A stretch of DNA of 64,000 nucleotides from DATCYX01 sp963714425 (GCA_963714425.1 CAVQOI010000010.1:1-64000), one strand, 5' to 3'. Counted from the first letter of the stretch, positions 35,409 to 45,003 are shown. Notes: a model not told the origin generated them from the letters alone. Made by a program: numbers and translations.

Positions 35409-37097
35409 ATGACATCCAGGAAATTGATCCTACTTAATCCCAATGGCCCAGAACAAGAATTCGAGCTGGCGAAAGCCAGGATCTCCTTAGGTCGGGCGAT
35501 CACCAATGACATCACCTTGAGCGATGTGCGTGTTTCGCGTGACCACGCCTTCCTGGAAAGTGATCCAGCGGGATATACGCTGGTGGACATGGGCTCCTCG
35601 AACGGCACACGGGTCAATGGTATCCAAATCGAGCGTGCCACTTTAAAGGTTGGCGACACGATCAGCCTGGGAAATCAGCAACTTCGCTATGAAATTGCTG
35701 ATCCCAGTGAAGAGGCAGACCTCACCCAAATTGATACCCAGGCGCAGCTCGACCAAACAATTAACCAGGAATTTCTACCGATGGCGATAAACGAAACGAG
35801 CAACCCCTGCCTGGTAGTATTCACGGACGAAAAAACCTGGAGGATCGACCTAGATGATCTCGATCAGACCAGCATTGGGCGCGATGAGAGTTGCTCGGTC
35901 ATGATTGATACCACTAATGTTTCCCGCCAGCATGCTGAAGTTGTCTTTAAGGGAGGTGTCTTTGTGCTCAAGGACCTCGGGAGCACTAACGGCACATGGG
36001 TGCGCGACCAGAAAGTCGATCAGTGGATCCTTAACGATGGCGATGTCTTCCGGATTGGCCCTGCTCAGATCATATTCAAAAGCGGATTCCAGGAAAATGC
36101 CCTGACGATGGCTGAAGAACAGCTTGCGAAGCCAACCGGTCGGCGAACAGTTGTATTCATCCCTGGATTAATGGGTTCAGAGCTATGGCTTGGCAATGAG
36201 CGTGTTTGGCCGAGTGTTAAAACGATCTTCACCAATCCAGAGATATTTACCTACCCATCCCAGGTCCCTTTGGAGCCGCGCGGAATTGTAGACGAGGTCG
36301 TGATCGTTCCCAATTTAATCAAGCAAGACCAGTACAATCGGCTGGGCGATTACTTGGTGGAGGAATTGAACTATCGTCGTGGAGTGGATTTCTATGAATT
36401 CCCTTATGACTGGCGCCAGGATGTGCGCACCTCCGCGCGCCAGTTGGGAGAATTATTGGACAGCCTGCCCACCAGCCAACCGGTTGTCATCATCGCCCAC
36501 AGCTTGGGCACAATGGTCAGTCGCTATTACATTGAACGCCTGGGTGGACATAAACGTGTAGAACGAATTATCCTGATGGGCGGGCCACATAAAGGGGCAG
36601 TAAAAGGATTGATTAGTATGCTGGTTGCCCCTGAAGTGTTGCCCTTCGGTATTATGGGGGAACGCCTGAGACAGATTATCCTGACTTTTCCGAGCAGCTA
36701 CCAGATTTTGCCGGATTATGCTGCCGGCACAGACCAGCATGGGACGAAGATTAATTTTCTCGAGGATGGGAGCTGGCTCCCCAAGGAAAAAGAGCATTTA
36801 CTTAAAATAGGCAGCGATTTTCGTAGAGAACTGGGATCCACGGCAAGCGTTCCCTCTGTCTCGATCTTTGGCTACGGGATAAAAACGATCTCCGATGTCA
36901 CGGTGAGTTGAGATGAACAGGGAAAATTGCTCAAGGTGGATTATCTTAGCCGAAACATTGGGGATGGTTCTGTATTGGAGCAGAGCGCCTTCTTTGCTGG
37001 TAGCGATATCCACCCGGTGCGCCAGCATCACGGTTCGTTATTTGTAGACAACGACGTGAAGATGCGGTTAAAGGTGGAGCTGACGCGTCCCTACTGA
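35409..37097 (+). CDS. double-FHA, LCAT-like lipase with an in-frame UGA before the catalytic His region
   Basis: Two FHA domains: FHA1 at ~20-95 (LGRAITNDITLSDVRVSRDH, then SSNGTRVNG) and FHA2 at ~150-225 (IGRDESCSVMIDTTNVSRQH, STNGTWVRD). Each keeps the Arg, Ser/His and Asn that bind phosphothreonine. Then a lecithin:cholesterol-acyltransferase/PGAP1-like alpha/beta hydrolase: oxyanion region FIPGLMGSELWLG and nucleophile elbow AHSLGTMVSRYY. The frame stops at TGA 36909-36911, but the same frame continues for 61 codons to 37097 and there holds GDGSVLEQSAFF and RQHHGSLF, the motifs that normally supply the last catalytic residues. As read, the 500-residue product lacks the catalytic His. Probably a point mutation or sequencing error (Trp or Arg codon); no SECIS-like hairpin follows. 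The start is ATG 35409, with GGGAG 7 bp upstream. Confidence 0.8.
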
Positions 37098-37103
37098 AAA
37101 AGA

Positions 37104-38642
37104 TCAATATCCTGCACTCTTAATCTTTTCCAGGTCGCCGGATGGCATGTGGTAGATCTCCGCAACGACCCTCCCTTTGTTATCGTAGACTTTATCGGGG
37201 GCGTGGTGCTTCAGCCAGTAACGGACTTTTGGCCTGCGATCTACCACGCGGAAATTCTGCGGCGTGTAAATGTATATGTAGTAGCCAGCCCTGTCCAGGT
37301 TATTTGGATAGGGGAGATAAAAACTGACGATGGAAACCTTCTCGTTGGAGGCGATAAAGCCATCGTATTCCTGCCTGTCTAGGAAATCGCGAATATCCTC
37401 CCAGCGGCGGTAATATGGGAATCCATAGTTCCACTGTTGATAGACATCGTGCTCCCCGCCGATGGTCCAAAACAGGATGCGGCGCTGCTCCAAGGGATAC
37501 TCCGGGGTGTGATCCACCAGGATGAGGTGGGAGATCGCTGCCAGCGAGGCAAATAACCCTAGCGTCCAGATAATATTCAGGCGGGATCCCCATTTCTCAC
37601 CGGTCAGGCGGATCAGCCAATCCTGCAGTACTTGCACGCCGAGACCCGCAAGGAGGGTCGCGGGTACGAGATAGTTGTAGATGTGCGTACCCGGATCGGA
37701 GATGACCAGTTCCAAAACGACCCAGGGAAACGCCAGCCATGCCAGGATGGGCAGGGCTGCTTTCAAGCGTGTAAGGGCAAGGGCGCATAAAACTACGTAT
37801 ACAGGCAGACCCAGGATGGGGTTATAAAGCTGAAAGGTGTATATGGAGCTGGGCAGGAGGAGGGTCTCTTCTTCCCCGACGACACGTTCCAGCCAGTAGC
37901 TCTGGATACCGGGAGGCGTGCTGAGCAGATAGGGAACGTAATACGCCGCTACCAATAGGGCGCACAGTACAGCTGGAACAGCCAATGTCTTCCAGCGAGT
38001 GGCTGTGGGGAGATTGTCCCAACGGCGGTACCAGCGGTACAGCAGGTAGATGGCGAAGGGAGCGATGAAGGCTCCATCGGAATGGCAGTAGAGCGCCAGT
38101 GATCCCGACAGCATCCCGGCGTAGATACCCATGCGCTGCCAGGTTTCATCGAATAATGCCAGGGAGAAGAAGTACAGCGCCAGAATCGCAAACAAGAGCA
38201 CAAGTGGCTGGTACTGCACGATACGCATCAATCCAATGAGTACGCCGTTGGTAGCCAGAAAAAAGGTGGCGAAGATCGCGATCTTTCTGCCAAAGTGCAG
38301 GCGTGCCAGCTTGTAAAAGATGAACACAGCCAGAATGCCCGCCAGGGTGTAGGGTAGGCGGGTAAGCAGCTGGCTGGCATAGGCAGGATCGATGACCTTG
38401 ACCAGGTAGGCAAGCAAATATTGGGCCGGCCCTCGCCCCTGGGCGTACAGAAAGCTCAGGGCGCTCTGCCCTGACTCGGGTCGCCACATGGCGCGAATCT
38501 CATCCCCTTGATAATCAGAATAACCCAGGTTCACCAGGCGCAGCCACAGGGTAGTGAACACCAGGAAGCCGGCCAGGAGCGCCAATACGAAGTTTTGCCG
38601 GATCGCGCCGGCAAAACCCCATTTCCTTACCGATTCTGACAC
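37104..38642 (-). CDS. GT39/ArnT-type membrane glycosyltransferase (copy 1)
   Basis: 512 residues with about 10-11 hydrophobic segments. The GT-C fold Asp-rich first loop is visible at ~34-46 (NLGYSDYQGDEIRAMW), where family members bind the lipid-phosphate sugar donor. The C-terminal 100 residues form an outside soluble tail. It is a clear paralogue of the next gene: both share the NLGYSDYQGDE loop, the RMRI(I/V)QYQP segment and the end (SG/TG)xLEEIKxAGY. GTG start at 38642 by best fit; the gap to the paralogue is 7 bp, so they form an operon with copy 2 first. The sugar and acceptor are unknown; mannose or other sugars onto protein or lipid are possible. Confidence 0.85.
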   Translation of the reverse strand: MSESVRKWGFAGAIRQNFVLALLAGFLVFTTLWLRLVNLGYSDYQGDEIRAMWRPESGQSALSFLYAQGRGPAQYLLAYLVKVIDPAYASQLLTRLPYTLAGILAVFIFYKLARLHFGRKIAIFATFFLATNGVLIGLMRIVQYQPLVLLFAILALYFFSLALFDETWQRMGIYAGMLSGSLALYCHSDGAFIAPFAIYLLYRWYRRWDNLPTATRWKTLAVPAVLCALLVAAYYVPYLLSTPPGIQSYWLERVVGEEETLLLPSSIYTFQLYNPILGLPVYVVLCALALTRLKAALPILAWLAFPWVVLELVISDPGTHIYNYLVPATLLAGLGVQVLQDWLIRLTGEKWGSRLNIIWTLGLFASLAAISHLILVDHTPEYPLEQRRILFWTIGGEHDVYQQWNYGFPYYRRWEDIRDFLDRQEYDGFIASNEKVSIVSFYLPYPNNLDRAGYYIYIYTPQNFRVVDRRPKVRYWLKHHAPDKVYDNKGRVVAEIYHMPSGDLEKIKSAGY

Positions 38643-38649
38643 AGAGGTG

Positions 38650-40155
38650 CTAATATCCTTCAGCCTTGATCTCTTCCAGGCTGCCGGTGGGCATGTAGTA
38701 GATCTCCGCCACCACCCTGCCGCCGTTCGTAAGGACTTTTACGGGCTCGTGCTTTGCCCGCCAGTATTGCACCTTATCGCGGCTGTCCCAGGACTTGAAG
38801 CTTTGCGGATTGTGGATGTAAATGTAGTGCCCGGCTCTCTCCACGAAGTATTTAAGGGGAATATAGTAGACTGAGATGGAGACGTTCTCATTGGTAACGT
38901 AGTAGCCATTGTTCTCTGTGCTGGTGACGAACTCACCGATCTCCTCCCAGCGGCGGTTGTAGGGGAAGCCAAAAGTCCACAGCTTGTAATCGCGCACCTT
39001 TTCCCCACCACCGATCGTCCAGAACAGGATGCCGCGTTTCTCGTAAGGGTATTCGGGGGTGTGGTCGACGAAGATGAGGTGAGCGATACCCGCCAAGGAG
39101 AGGAAGAGCAGGGATATCCCGGCGATAGCCAGCCACCTGCCCCACAATGCTCCAAGGAGGCGGGTGACAGCGCTTTCCAGGAATTCCAGGCCGAAGGCGA
39201 GCAAGATAATGGCAGGCATCAGGTAAGTGTAGATGTGGGTGCCTGGATCGTAAATAGCGAATTCGAGTAACGCTGCTGGCAGGGCGAACCACAAAATCAG
39301 CGGGTAGGTCTTGCGGATACGGGGTAGTGAGAGGGCTGCAAGGATGGGGTAGATATAGATAGAAATGAGCGGGTTATAGAGTTCGAAGTTGAGCACCGAG
39401 CTGCGCTCGCGCTTATCGGTACTGCCTTCCCCGGTAATGCGCTGCGTCCAATAGACTTTGATGTTTTCAGGCAGGGTGATCAGGTAGGGGATGAAGTAAA
39501 TCGCCAGCAGCAGACCGCTCACTGCAAAGGGCAGGATCAGGTGCCTGAGGCGCACACCTGCGGGCATATCCTGGTTCTGAGCGTACCAGCGGATCAACAG
39601 ATAAAATGCAAAGGGGGCGATGAAGACGCCATCGTAGTGGGTGAAGAGCGATGCGGTCCAGAAGAAGACCCCCAGGTAGATGCCACGAATGCGCCAGCGC
39701 TCGTTATCCAGAGCCAGGGAGAAGCAGTACAACGCCAAAATGGTGAAGAGGATAACGAAAGGCTGGTACTGGATGATGCGCATCAGACCGATGAATATAC
39801 CATTCAGCGAGAGCAACAGGGAAGCGTACAAGGCAACTTTCTTCCCATAGTGCATCTTCAACAGCCTGTAGAAGAAGTAGATCGCTAGAATACCGGCTAG
39901 CGCAAACGGCAAGCGTTGCAGGAGCTCGTTCGAAAATGAGGGGTCGAAGAACCTCACTAGGTATGTGACGAAGAACTGTATGGGTCCCTTCTTCTGTGAG
40001 TACAGAAAATCGATAGTGCTTTGCCCTGCCCCCGGGCGCCACAGAGCTTTGATCTCATCCCCCTGGTAATCCGAGTAGCCCAGGTTAGCCAGGCGCAGCC
40101 ACAGGGTAACAAAGACCAGGAACAATAACGGAACCCACTTGAGTTTATCTTTCAC
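38650..40155 (-). CDS. GT39/ArnT-type membrane glycosyltransferase (copy 2)
   Basis: 501 residues from the GTG at 40155 (AGAGG 9 bp upstream; an in-frame TTG at 40194 would add 13 residues). It has the same architecture as the downstream paralogue: TM1, outside loop NLGYSDYQGDEIKALWRPGA with the catalytic Asp/Glu candidates, about 10 more TM segments, and an outside C-terminal tail ending PTGSLEEIKAEGY. Together the two are a tandem duplication. The neighbouring gene to the right (DUF389) is on the same strand but 206 bp away. Substrate unknown. Confidence 0.85.
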   Translation of the reverse strand: MKDKLKWVPLLFLVFVTLWLRLANLGYSDYQGDEIKALWRPGAGQSTIDFLYSQKKGPIQFFVTYLVRFFDPSFSNELLQRLPFALAGILAIYFFYRLLKMHYGKKVALYASLLLSLNGIFIGLMRIIQYQPFVILFTILALYCFSLALDNERWRIRGIYLGVFFWTASLFTHYDGVFIAPFAFYLLIRWYAQNQDMPAGVRLRHLILPFAVSGLLLAIYFIPYLITLPENIKVYWTQRITGEGSTDKRERSSVLNFELYNPLISIYIYPILAALSLPRIRKTYPLILWFALPAALLEFAIYDPGTHIYTYLMPAIILLAFGLEFLESAVTRLLGALWGRWLAIAGISLLFLSLAGIAHLIFVDHTPEYPYEKRGILFWTIGGGEKVRDYKLWTFGFPYNRRWEEIGEFVTSTENNGYYVTNENVSISVYYIPLKYFVERAGHYIYIHNPQSFKSWDSRDKVQYWRAKHEPVKVLTNGGRVVAEIYYMPTGSLEEIKAEGY

Positions 40156-40360
40156 AATTAACAACCTCTTACTGGTAGTATGCAGCCGAGGCAAGCATGC
40201 CGATTTTGTTGGAACGGGTACCCCATGCGGTGCAAGGATATAGTGTAGAATGACTTGGGGGAAATGTCAATCAAAATTTGGTTGTACAAGCCCGTGTTAC
40301 TGCTATCCGCCCACGGTCAGACAATCTCGGAGACCACTTATAAATGAATAAGAAAGGCAA

Positions 40361-41884
40361 TTAGGGCGTCGTAGCAGGTGGAGTGTGGGTAGCCGGTGGG
40401 GTATGGGTGAAGGTGGGGGTGATAATCACCAGGTAGCGCTGCGGCACCCAGCCAATGCGTCCTTCATCGTCTTGCACCTCGACCCACACAATCCCGTTGA
40501 CAATCTCGTAGCCATACAGCACCGTGAGTGAGGCTCCGGACCCAAGCGGTGGACCAATGGCAGGGCCGTCGGGGGACTGGCGCAGGCGCAGGGAGGGCAG
40601 CGAAGCGTTCATTGAGCGCGCTATGGCTGGCGTTGGGGTGTTGGTAGGGGTTGACGTGTACGTAGGGGTGGATGTGTTGGTTGGCGTGTTGGTTGGCACT
40701 TGGGTATGCGTGGCGGTAGGCGTGGGAGTAATGGTAGGCGTTGAACTCGGTCCTGGCGTAGCGGTGAAAGTTGGTGTTGGCGTAAAGGTGGGAGTGGGGG
40801 GGATGAGCGGGTCAAGTCGCTCCACCAGGATTTCGTTGAGCACCACCTGGACACTCTCCGATTCACCGAGAGCTTCACTGGCTTGCAAGCTGCCCCCAAC
40901 AGCGCTCTGGAAGGCGATACCGTCTTCCACCCGGAGCAACTTGTTGGTGCGCAGGGTCAGGTTGATCTTGAGCGTATTCTCCTCACGCGTGTTAGTCCAC
41001 TCAACCAGCTCAACATTACCGAGGGAGTTCAGATTCTCAACAATCGCCTGCTCGACAAGGCGATCGTTGTTGGCAAGCTGGACAAAGCGCACGCTGATTA
41101 GGCTGAGAGGCACCAGCAACCCCAAGGTGAGTAAGGCAGACACCTGCAGGCTGCGAGGGAAGAGCCCTGCCCCTTCCTTGCGCCGCGGGTTAAAGCCCAG
41201 TGCAAAGAATACCAGCGAGGCTGCAAAGGTGATCGTGACCGCGTTGGTCAGGAAGAGCAGGGAAGCGCCGCCGGCGATATCCCAGCGCCTCCAGGCAAGA
41301 CCTACCCCGATGGTACACAAAGGCGGCATGATCGCCGTGGCGATGGCTACTCCGGGCAAGGCGGCAGAGATATTCGGCATCGCCAGCGCAAAGGCAGCTG
41401 CCATGCCACCCGCCAGGGCGATACCCAGATCGAGCGGGGAAGGGCGTGTACGCGCCAGCACCTCGCTGGGGAGAGCCTCTGCCAGGATGGAAATCAGCGG
41501 CAGCATGCGGTTGATCCAGGCAATCAAGAATGCGATCAGCACTGCGAGAAGCGCACCACGCACCAATGCCGAGGCTGCATCGCGCAGCAGGCGACCGTCG
41601 GCAGTGAGCGAGCCGAGCCCCAGTCCAACGATGGGCGACATGAGCGGGGCAACCAGCATGGCGCCGATGATGACAGCTGGTGAATCGGTGATCAGCCCCA
41701 AAGTAGCGATGACGCTGGACAGTACCACCAGTATGAAGAAATCGAAGTTGGGATTGGATGTGTTGCGTAGGAGCACCTGAACTTCGCCGCGCTGCTCCCG
41801 GCTGATGCGTGGCAGGGTCCGGCGGACCCAATGGCGAAAGCGTACACGGCGTGAAGGAGGTGCTTGTGATATATCCTGAGACAT
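40361..41884 (-). CDS. DUF389 membrane protein with Thr/Pro linker and C-terminal SH3-like domain
   Basis: 507 residues. The N-terminal DUF389 (TIGR00341-type) region has about six TM segments (SVIATLGLITDSPAVIIGAM, then LVAPLMSPIVGLGLGSL; AMPNISAALPGVAIATAIMP). A soluble part follows at ~275-360. Then ~60 residues of Thr/Pro/Ser repeats (TPTPT type) at ~362-420, then a bacterial SH3-like domain at ~425-490 (LRLRQSPDGPAIGPPLGSG, VWVEVQDDEGRIGWVPQRYL) as in cell-wall-binding proteins. DUF389 function is unknown. The SH3/linker addition suggests the C-terminus contacts the envelope. AGGAGGTG precedes no start; the ATG at 41884 is chosen as the first Met before the basic MSQDISQAPPSRRVRFRHW. Confidence 0.82.
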   Translation of the reverse strand: MSQDISQAPPSRRVRFRHWVRRTLPRISREQRGEVQVLLRNTSNPNFDFFILVVLSSVIATLGLITDSPAVIIGAMLVAPLMSPIVGLGLGSLTADGRLLRDAASALVRGALLAVLIAFLIAWINRMLPLISILAEALPSEVLARTRPSPLDLGIALAGGMAAAFALAMPNISAALPGVAIATAIMPPLCTIGVGLAWRRWDIAGGASLLFLTNAVTITFAASLVFFALGFNPRRKEGAGLFPRSLQVSALLTLGLLVPLSLISVRFVQLANNDRLVEQAIVENLNSLGNVELVEWTNTREENTLKINLTLRTNKLLRVEDGIAFQSAVGGSLQASEALGESESVQVVLNEILVERLDPLIPPTPTFTPTPTFTATPGPSSTPTITPTPTATHTQVPTNTPTNTSTPTYTSTPTNTPTPAIARSMNASLPSLRLRQSPDGPAIGPPLGSGASLTVLYGYEIVNGIVWVEVQDDEGRIGWVPQRYLVIITPTFTHTPPATHTPPATTP

Positions 41885-42134
41885 AGCCTTACGAGTATTC
41901 TAATTGAAAAATCAGCATCCGTGGAATTATTTCTGGAAATGGTTGGATTGGGGGCGGATCAGACGCTCGAATCCTCGGCACGTCGACTCCACTGAACCCA
42001 CACTGGCGGCGGAGACGATATCCCACATCTCCCGTGGATTTTTGTATAATTAGGAGCACAATTTGCGGAACCCTTTTGATGGGTTGATCGTCTTAGACTT
42101 GATTGATAGCACAAAGAAAAGGAGAAATTTCCCA

Positions 42135-42878
42135 ATGCGTAACAAACTCTTCATTATTATCAGCCTGCTGCTGGTAGCAGCGCTTTTTAGCGCCTTCAGC
42201 GGCGGGACCGGCTTTCAGGCAGCCAGCGCGCAAACCCCCTCAAGTGAGCAGCCCCGCACCCTGAACGTGACGGGCAACGGTAAAGCCTTCCTGATTCCTG
42301 ATATCGCTTACATCAATATCGGTGTACATACAGAGGACAAGGATGCTGCAGAAGCTGTTTCGAGCAATAACTCGAAATCCGAGGATGTGGCAGATGCGAT
42401 CAGTAAGTTCAAAGTAGACCCAAAGGACATTCAGACCACGAACTTCAGCATCTTCCCTCAGCAGCAATACGATCCAGAAGGAAAATTGACCGGTGTCATT
42501 TACATGGTTGATAACACTGTCTTCGTGACGCTGAGAGATATCAGCAAGCTCGGAGAGGTGATCGGCACAGCGGTTGACGCCGGGGCGAACTCGATCAACA
42601 GCATCCAGTTCGATGCTGAAGATCGCACTGCGGCGGTGAGCGAGGCGCGCAAGGCGGCGGTTGCAGATGCACTGGCGCAGGCCCGCGAGCTCTCTAGCGC
42701 GGCTGGCGTGAGCCTGGGAGACATCCAGATGATCAACAGCTACGGCAGCGGTATGCCGGTGCCTATCTTCGAAGCCAAGGGCTATGGTGCCGGTTTAGGG
42801 GGTGGTGGGGCTGTGCCGGTGTCGCCAGGACAGCTGGTGCTGAGCGTGGACGTGAACATCATCTTCGAGATCCGCTAG
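42135..42878 (+). CDS. secreted SIMPL-domain protein
   Basis: 247 residues. Signal peptide at 1-33 (KLFIIISLLLVAALFSAFSG) with cleavage expected at ASA-Q. The SIMPL (DUF541) domain then covers almost all the rest: LNVTGNGKAFLIPDIAYINI, the DPKDIQTTNFSIFPQ motif and LSSAAGVSLGDIQMINSY. Family members are periplasmic or envelope stress-related proteins without a defined activity. The ATG at 42135 has AGGAGAAA 8 bp upstream; an in-frame start at 42063 would add a non-signal extension and is rejected. Confidence 0.9.
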   Translation: MRNKLFIIISLLLVAALFSAFSGGTGFQAASAQTPSSEQPRTLNVTGNGKAFLIPDIAYINIGVHTEDKDAAEAVSSNNSKSEDVADAISKFKVDPKDIQTTNFSIFPQQQYDPEGKLTGVIYMVDNTVFVTLRDISKLGEVIGTAVDAGANSINSIQFDAEDRTAAVSEARKAAVADALAQARELSSAAGVSLGDIQMINSYGSGMPVPIFEAKGYGAGLGGGGAVPVSPGQLVLSVDVNIIFEIR

Positions 42879-42921
42879 ACGAGGCGCGGCTGCACACAGT
42901 GCAGCAAACCCAAATATCGAC

Positions 42922-42952
42922 AGCCCGAGGAGATATCCTATCTCCTCGGGCT
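42922..42952 (+). terminator. intrinsic terminator-like hairpin after the SIMPL gene
   Basis: Perfect 14-bp arms 42922-42935 and 42939-42952 around TCC, followed by ATTTTCGTT. It begins 44 bp after the SIMPL stop codon. Confidence 0.75.
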
Positions 42953-42984
42953 ATTTTCGTTAGAAGTCATCTCAGAAATGGTTG

Positions 42985-43029
42985 TTTGGGGGTGTGTGCG
43001 GCGGCTTCGCCGCCGAACACACCCCCAAA
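42985..43029. other. 21-bp-arm hairpin nested in an outer inverted repeat
   Basis: Arms 42985-43005 and 43009-43029 around TTC have one mismatch. They are enclosed by CATCTCA (42968-42974) and TGAGATG (43040-43046). This is a second large structure between the SIMPL gene and the sigma-factor gene, in addition to the terminator, and is not needed for termination. Confidence 0.6.
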
Positions 43030-43104
43030 TACCTTGTTTTGAGATGGCCTTGAGGGTCACCGGGTGAGAGAAGTTGTCATATAATGCCATTGAACGGTGT
43101 TTAT

Positions 43105-43755
43105 ATGGAAGAATATGAGAACACGGAAGGGACGACAGGCGCGAGAGAGAGCGCACAAGACTCAAAGGATTCAGAAGAGCTGAAGGGCGCGAGAATTATG
43201 GAGAGCGCGAGGAGCGTTAAGCCAGCGCAAAACATACAGGACGAGAGCCAGGCGGAGCAAGCTTTCGAGACAACATTCCAAGAGAACTGGGAGCGAGTGG
43301 TAGGGATGCTCAACAGGATGGTTGGCGATGAGGCAGAGGCCGAAGACCTGGCGCTGGAGACCTTTTACAGGCTTCATGATAATTTTCACAGTCTGGCAAG
43401 CGCTGGAAGCTTGCGCGGTTGGCTTTACCGGGTTGCCACCAACCTTGGGCTCAATTCTCTCAGGGGAAGAAAGAGACGCCAGCACTACGAAATGGACGCT
43501 GGTAGCCTCGACTTGCAAGAGCGCACGAGCGAGAACCCGGCGGAACAAGTGGAGCGCAGGCAAGAGCGCCAGAAAGTACGCCAGGCGTTGGCAACCATGA
43601 AGCCCAGATCGGCCCAGCTGGTGTTGCTGCGCCACTCGGGCTTCGCGTATGCGGAAATAGCGACCGCTTTAGGAATCGCACCCGGCTCGGTGGGGACCTT
43701 GCTGGCGCGTGCTGAGGTGGAGTTTGAAAAAAAGTATCGCCAACTGGCGGTATAA
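43105..43755 (+). CDS. ECF-type RNA polymerase sigma factor
   Basis: 216 residues. Sigma region 2 is at ~60-130 (EDLALETFYRLHDNF, then LRGWLYRVATNLGLNSLRGR) and region 4 at ~155-210 (MKPRSAQLVLLRHSGFAYAE, then IATALGIAPGSVGTLLARA), the minimal ECF layout. A ~45-residue acidic N-terminal extension is unusual for the family. The start is uncertain: an ATG at 43084 overlaps a TATAAT at 43080-43085, so the second Met at 43105 is preferred. A zinc-finger anti-sigma gene follows after 54 bp on the same strand, the standard partner arrangement. Confidence 0.88.
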   Translation: MEEYENTEGTTGARESAQDSKDSEELKGARIMESARSVKPAQNIQDESQAEQAFETTFQENWERVVGMLNRMVGDEAEAEDLALETFYRLHDNFHSLASAGSLRGWLYRVATNLGLNSLRGRKRRQHYEMDAGSLDLQERTSENPAEQVERRQERQKVRQALATMKPRSAQLVLLRHSGFAYAEIATALGIAPGSVGTLLARAEVEFEKKYRQLAV

Positions 43756-43809
43756 GAGACATGCTATGTACCCCATTTCCGGATTGCACCCTATGGGAAG
43801 GAGTATGAG

Positions 43810-44985
43810 ATGCACCTGAGCGATGGTGAAATCCGAGCTTACATCGACGGTGAGACCGGCTTGAATACCCTGCAAGACGCTCGCTCTCATCTGGAGGTTT
43901 GCGGTCAGTGCCAGGAGCGGGCGCAGACCATTGAAGGGCGAGGTCGCTGGTTGAGCCAGCGGATGGCGAGCCTGGACGCTCAGCCGAGACGAATCCGTCC
44001 TGCAGCTGCAGGGCGAATGCGCCTGCGTGCTTTTACCAACGAAAAGGAGAACACAGCAATGTTAAAACGAATTTTTACACGCCGCTACCGCGCGGCATGG
44101 GTTGCTCTGGGTGCTGTCGCCGTTCTGGCGATTGCCCTGGCTTTCCCACCGGTGCAGGCGATTGCGAACAGCTTCCTGGGATTATTCCGCATCCAACGTG
44201 TGGCTGTGGTTGAGGTCAACCCCGGCAACCTGCCGGAGCAGCTGGGCTCATCCTCGCAGCTGGAGGCTTTCCTGACGGATGCGATCCAGTTCGAAGAGCT
44301 GGGTGAGACCCAAAGCGCGGCCAGCGCAGTCGAAGCCAGCCAGTTTGCGGGCATCCCAGTGCGGCTGCCGGGTGAGATGGAAGGCGAGTTGGTTTTGAAG
44401 GTGCACCCCGGCGTTCATATGAGCTTTCGGGTCGACCTGCCGCGTGTGCAAGCCATCCTGGATGAGATCGGTCGCGGCGATATCCGCTTACCCGAAGAAA
44501 TCGATGGGGCAACAGTGACGGTTGACGCTTTCCCGTCAGTGGCGGCGATGTACGGCGATTGTGAGGCTGCCCTTGAACAGGCGCGCGCCGGAGGCCACGA
44601 CCCTAACTACGGTGAGGCCCCGCGCCTGCCCAACTGCACCACATTGGTACAGATGCCTAGCCCAGAAGTGAACGCCCCGCCCGGACTGAACGTGACCCAG
44701 GTGGGCGAGGCTTACCTGCAATTGCTGGGAATGAGTCCTGATGAGGCGCAGGCCTTCTCGGAGACCGTGGACTGGACCAGCACGTTTGTAGTGCCCATTC
44801 CTCGATATGGAACGTCCACTGAGACGGTGCGCGTGGATGGCGTGGAAGGAGCAATTATCCAGCAAGACCTGCGGGATCAGACTCGGCAATACCTGCTGAT
44901 CTGGGTGAAAGATGGGATGTTGTATACCCTGACTGGACCGGGTGATCTGGAGGATGCGCTGGGGATTGCGAAAACGATTAATTAA
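43810..44985 (+). CDS. membrane anti-sigma factor with N-terminal zinc finger
   Basis: 391 residues. The N-terminal ZAS/zf-HC2 anti-sigma domain is at ~1-45 (HLSDGEIRAYIDGE, then HLEVCGQCQER: the H-x3-C-x2-C zinc site). A TM segment lies at ~97-118 (VALGAVAVLAIALAFPPVQA). The outside sensor portion follows at ~130-391 and resembles the DUF4367-type extracytoplasmic regions of anti-sigma proteins (DLRDQTRQYLLIWVKDGMLY). It presumably holds the upstream ECF sigma factor inactive until an envelope signal is felt. GGAAGGAG is present before the ATG. A long hairpin follows the stop. Confidence 0.88.
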   Translation: MHLSDGEIRAYIDGETGLNTLQDARSHLEVCGQCQERAQTIEGRGRWLSQRMASLDAQPRRIRPAAAGRMRLRAFTNEKENTAMLKRIFTRRYRAAWVALGAVAVLAIALAFPPVQAIANSFLGLFRIQRVAVVEVNPGNLPEQLGSSSQLEAFLTDAIQFEELGETQSAASAVEASQFAGIPVRLPGEMEGELVLKVHPGVHMSFRVDLPRVQAILDEIGRGDIRLPEEIDGATVTVDAFPSVAAMYGDCEAALEQARAGGHDPNYGEAPRLPNCTTLVQMPSPEVNAPPGLNVTQVGEAYLQLLGMSPDEAQAFSETVDWTSTFVVPIPRYGTSTETVRVDGVEGAIIQQDLRDQTRQYLLIWVKDGMLYTLTGPGDLEDALGIAKTIN

Positions 44986-45003
44986 TCCCCAGGGGAGAGA
45001 AAA

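Noticed and set aside
36909..36911. Third in-frame UGA as a selenocysteine codon in the lipase gene
   Set aside because: The position is not a catalytic Cys (context VTVS-UGA-DEQGK) and no SECIS-like hairpin follows; a mutated or misread Trp/Arg codon is more likely.
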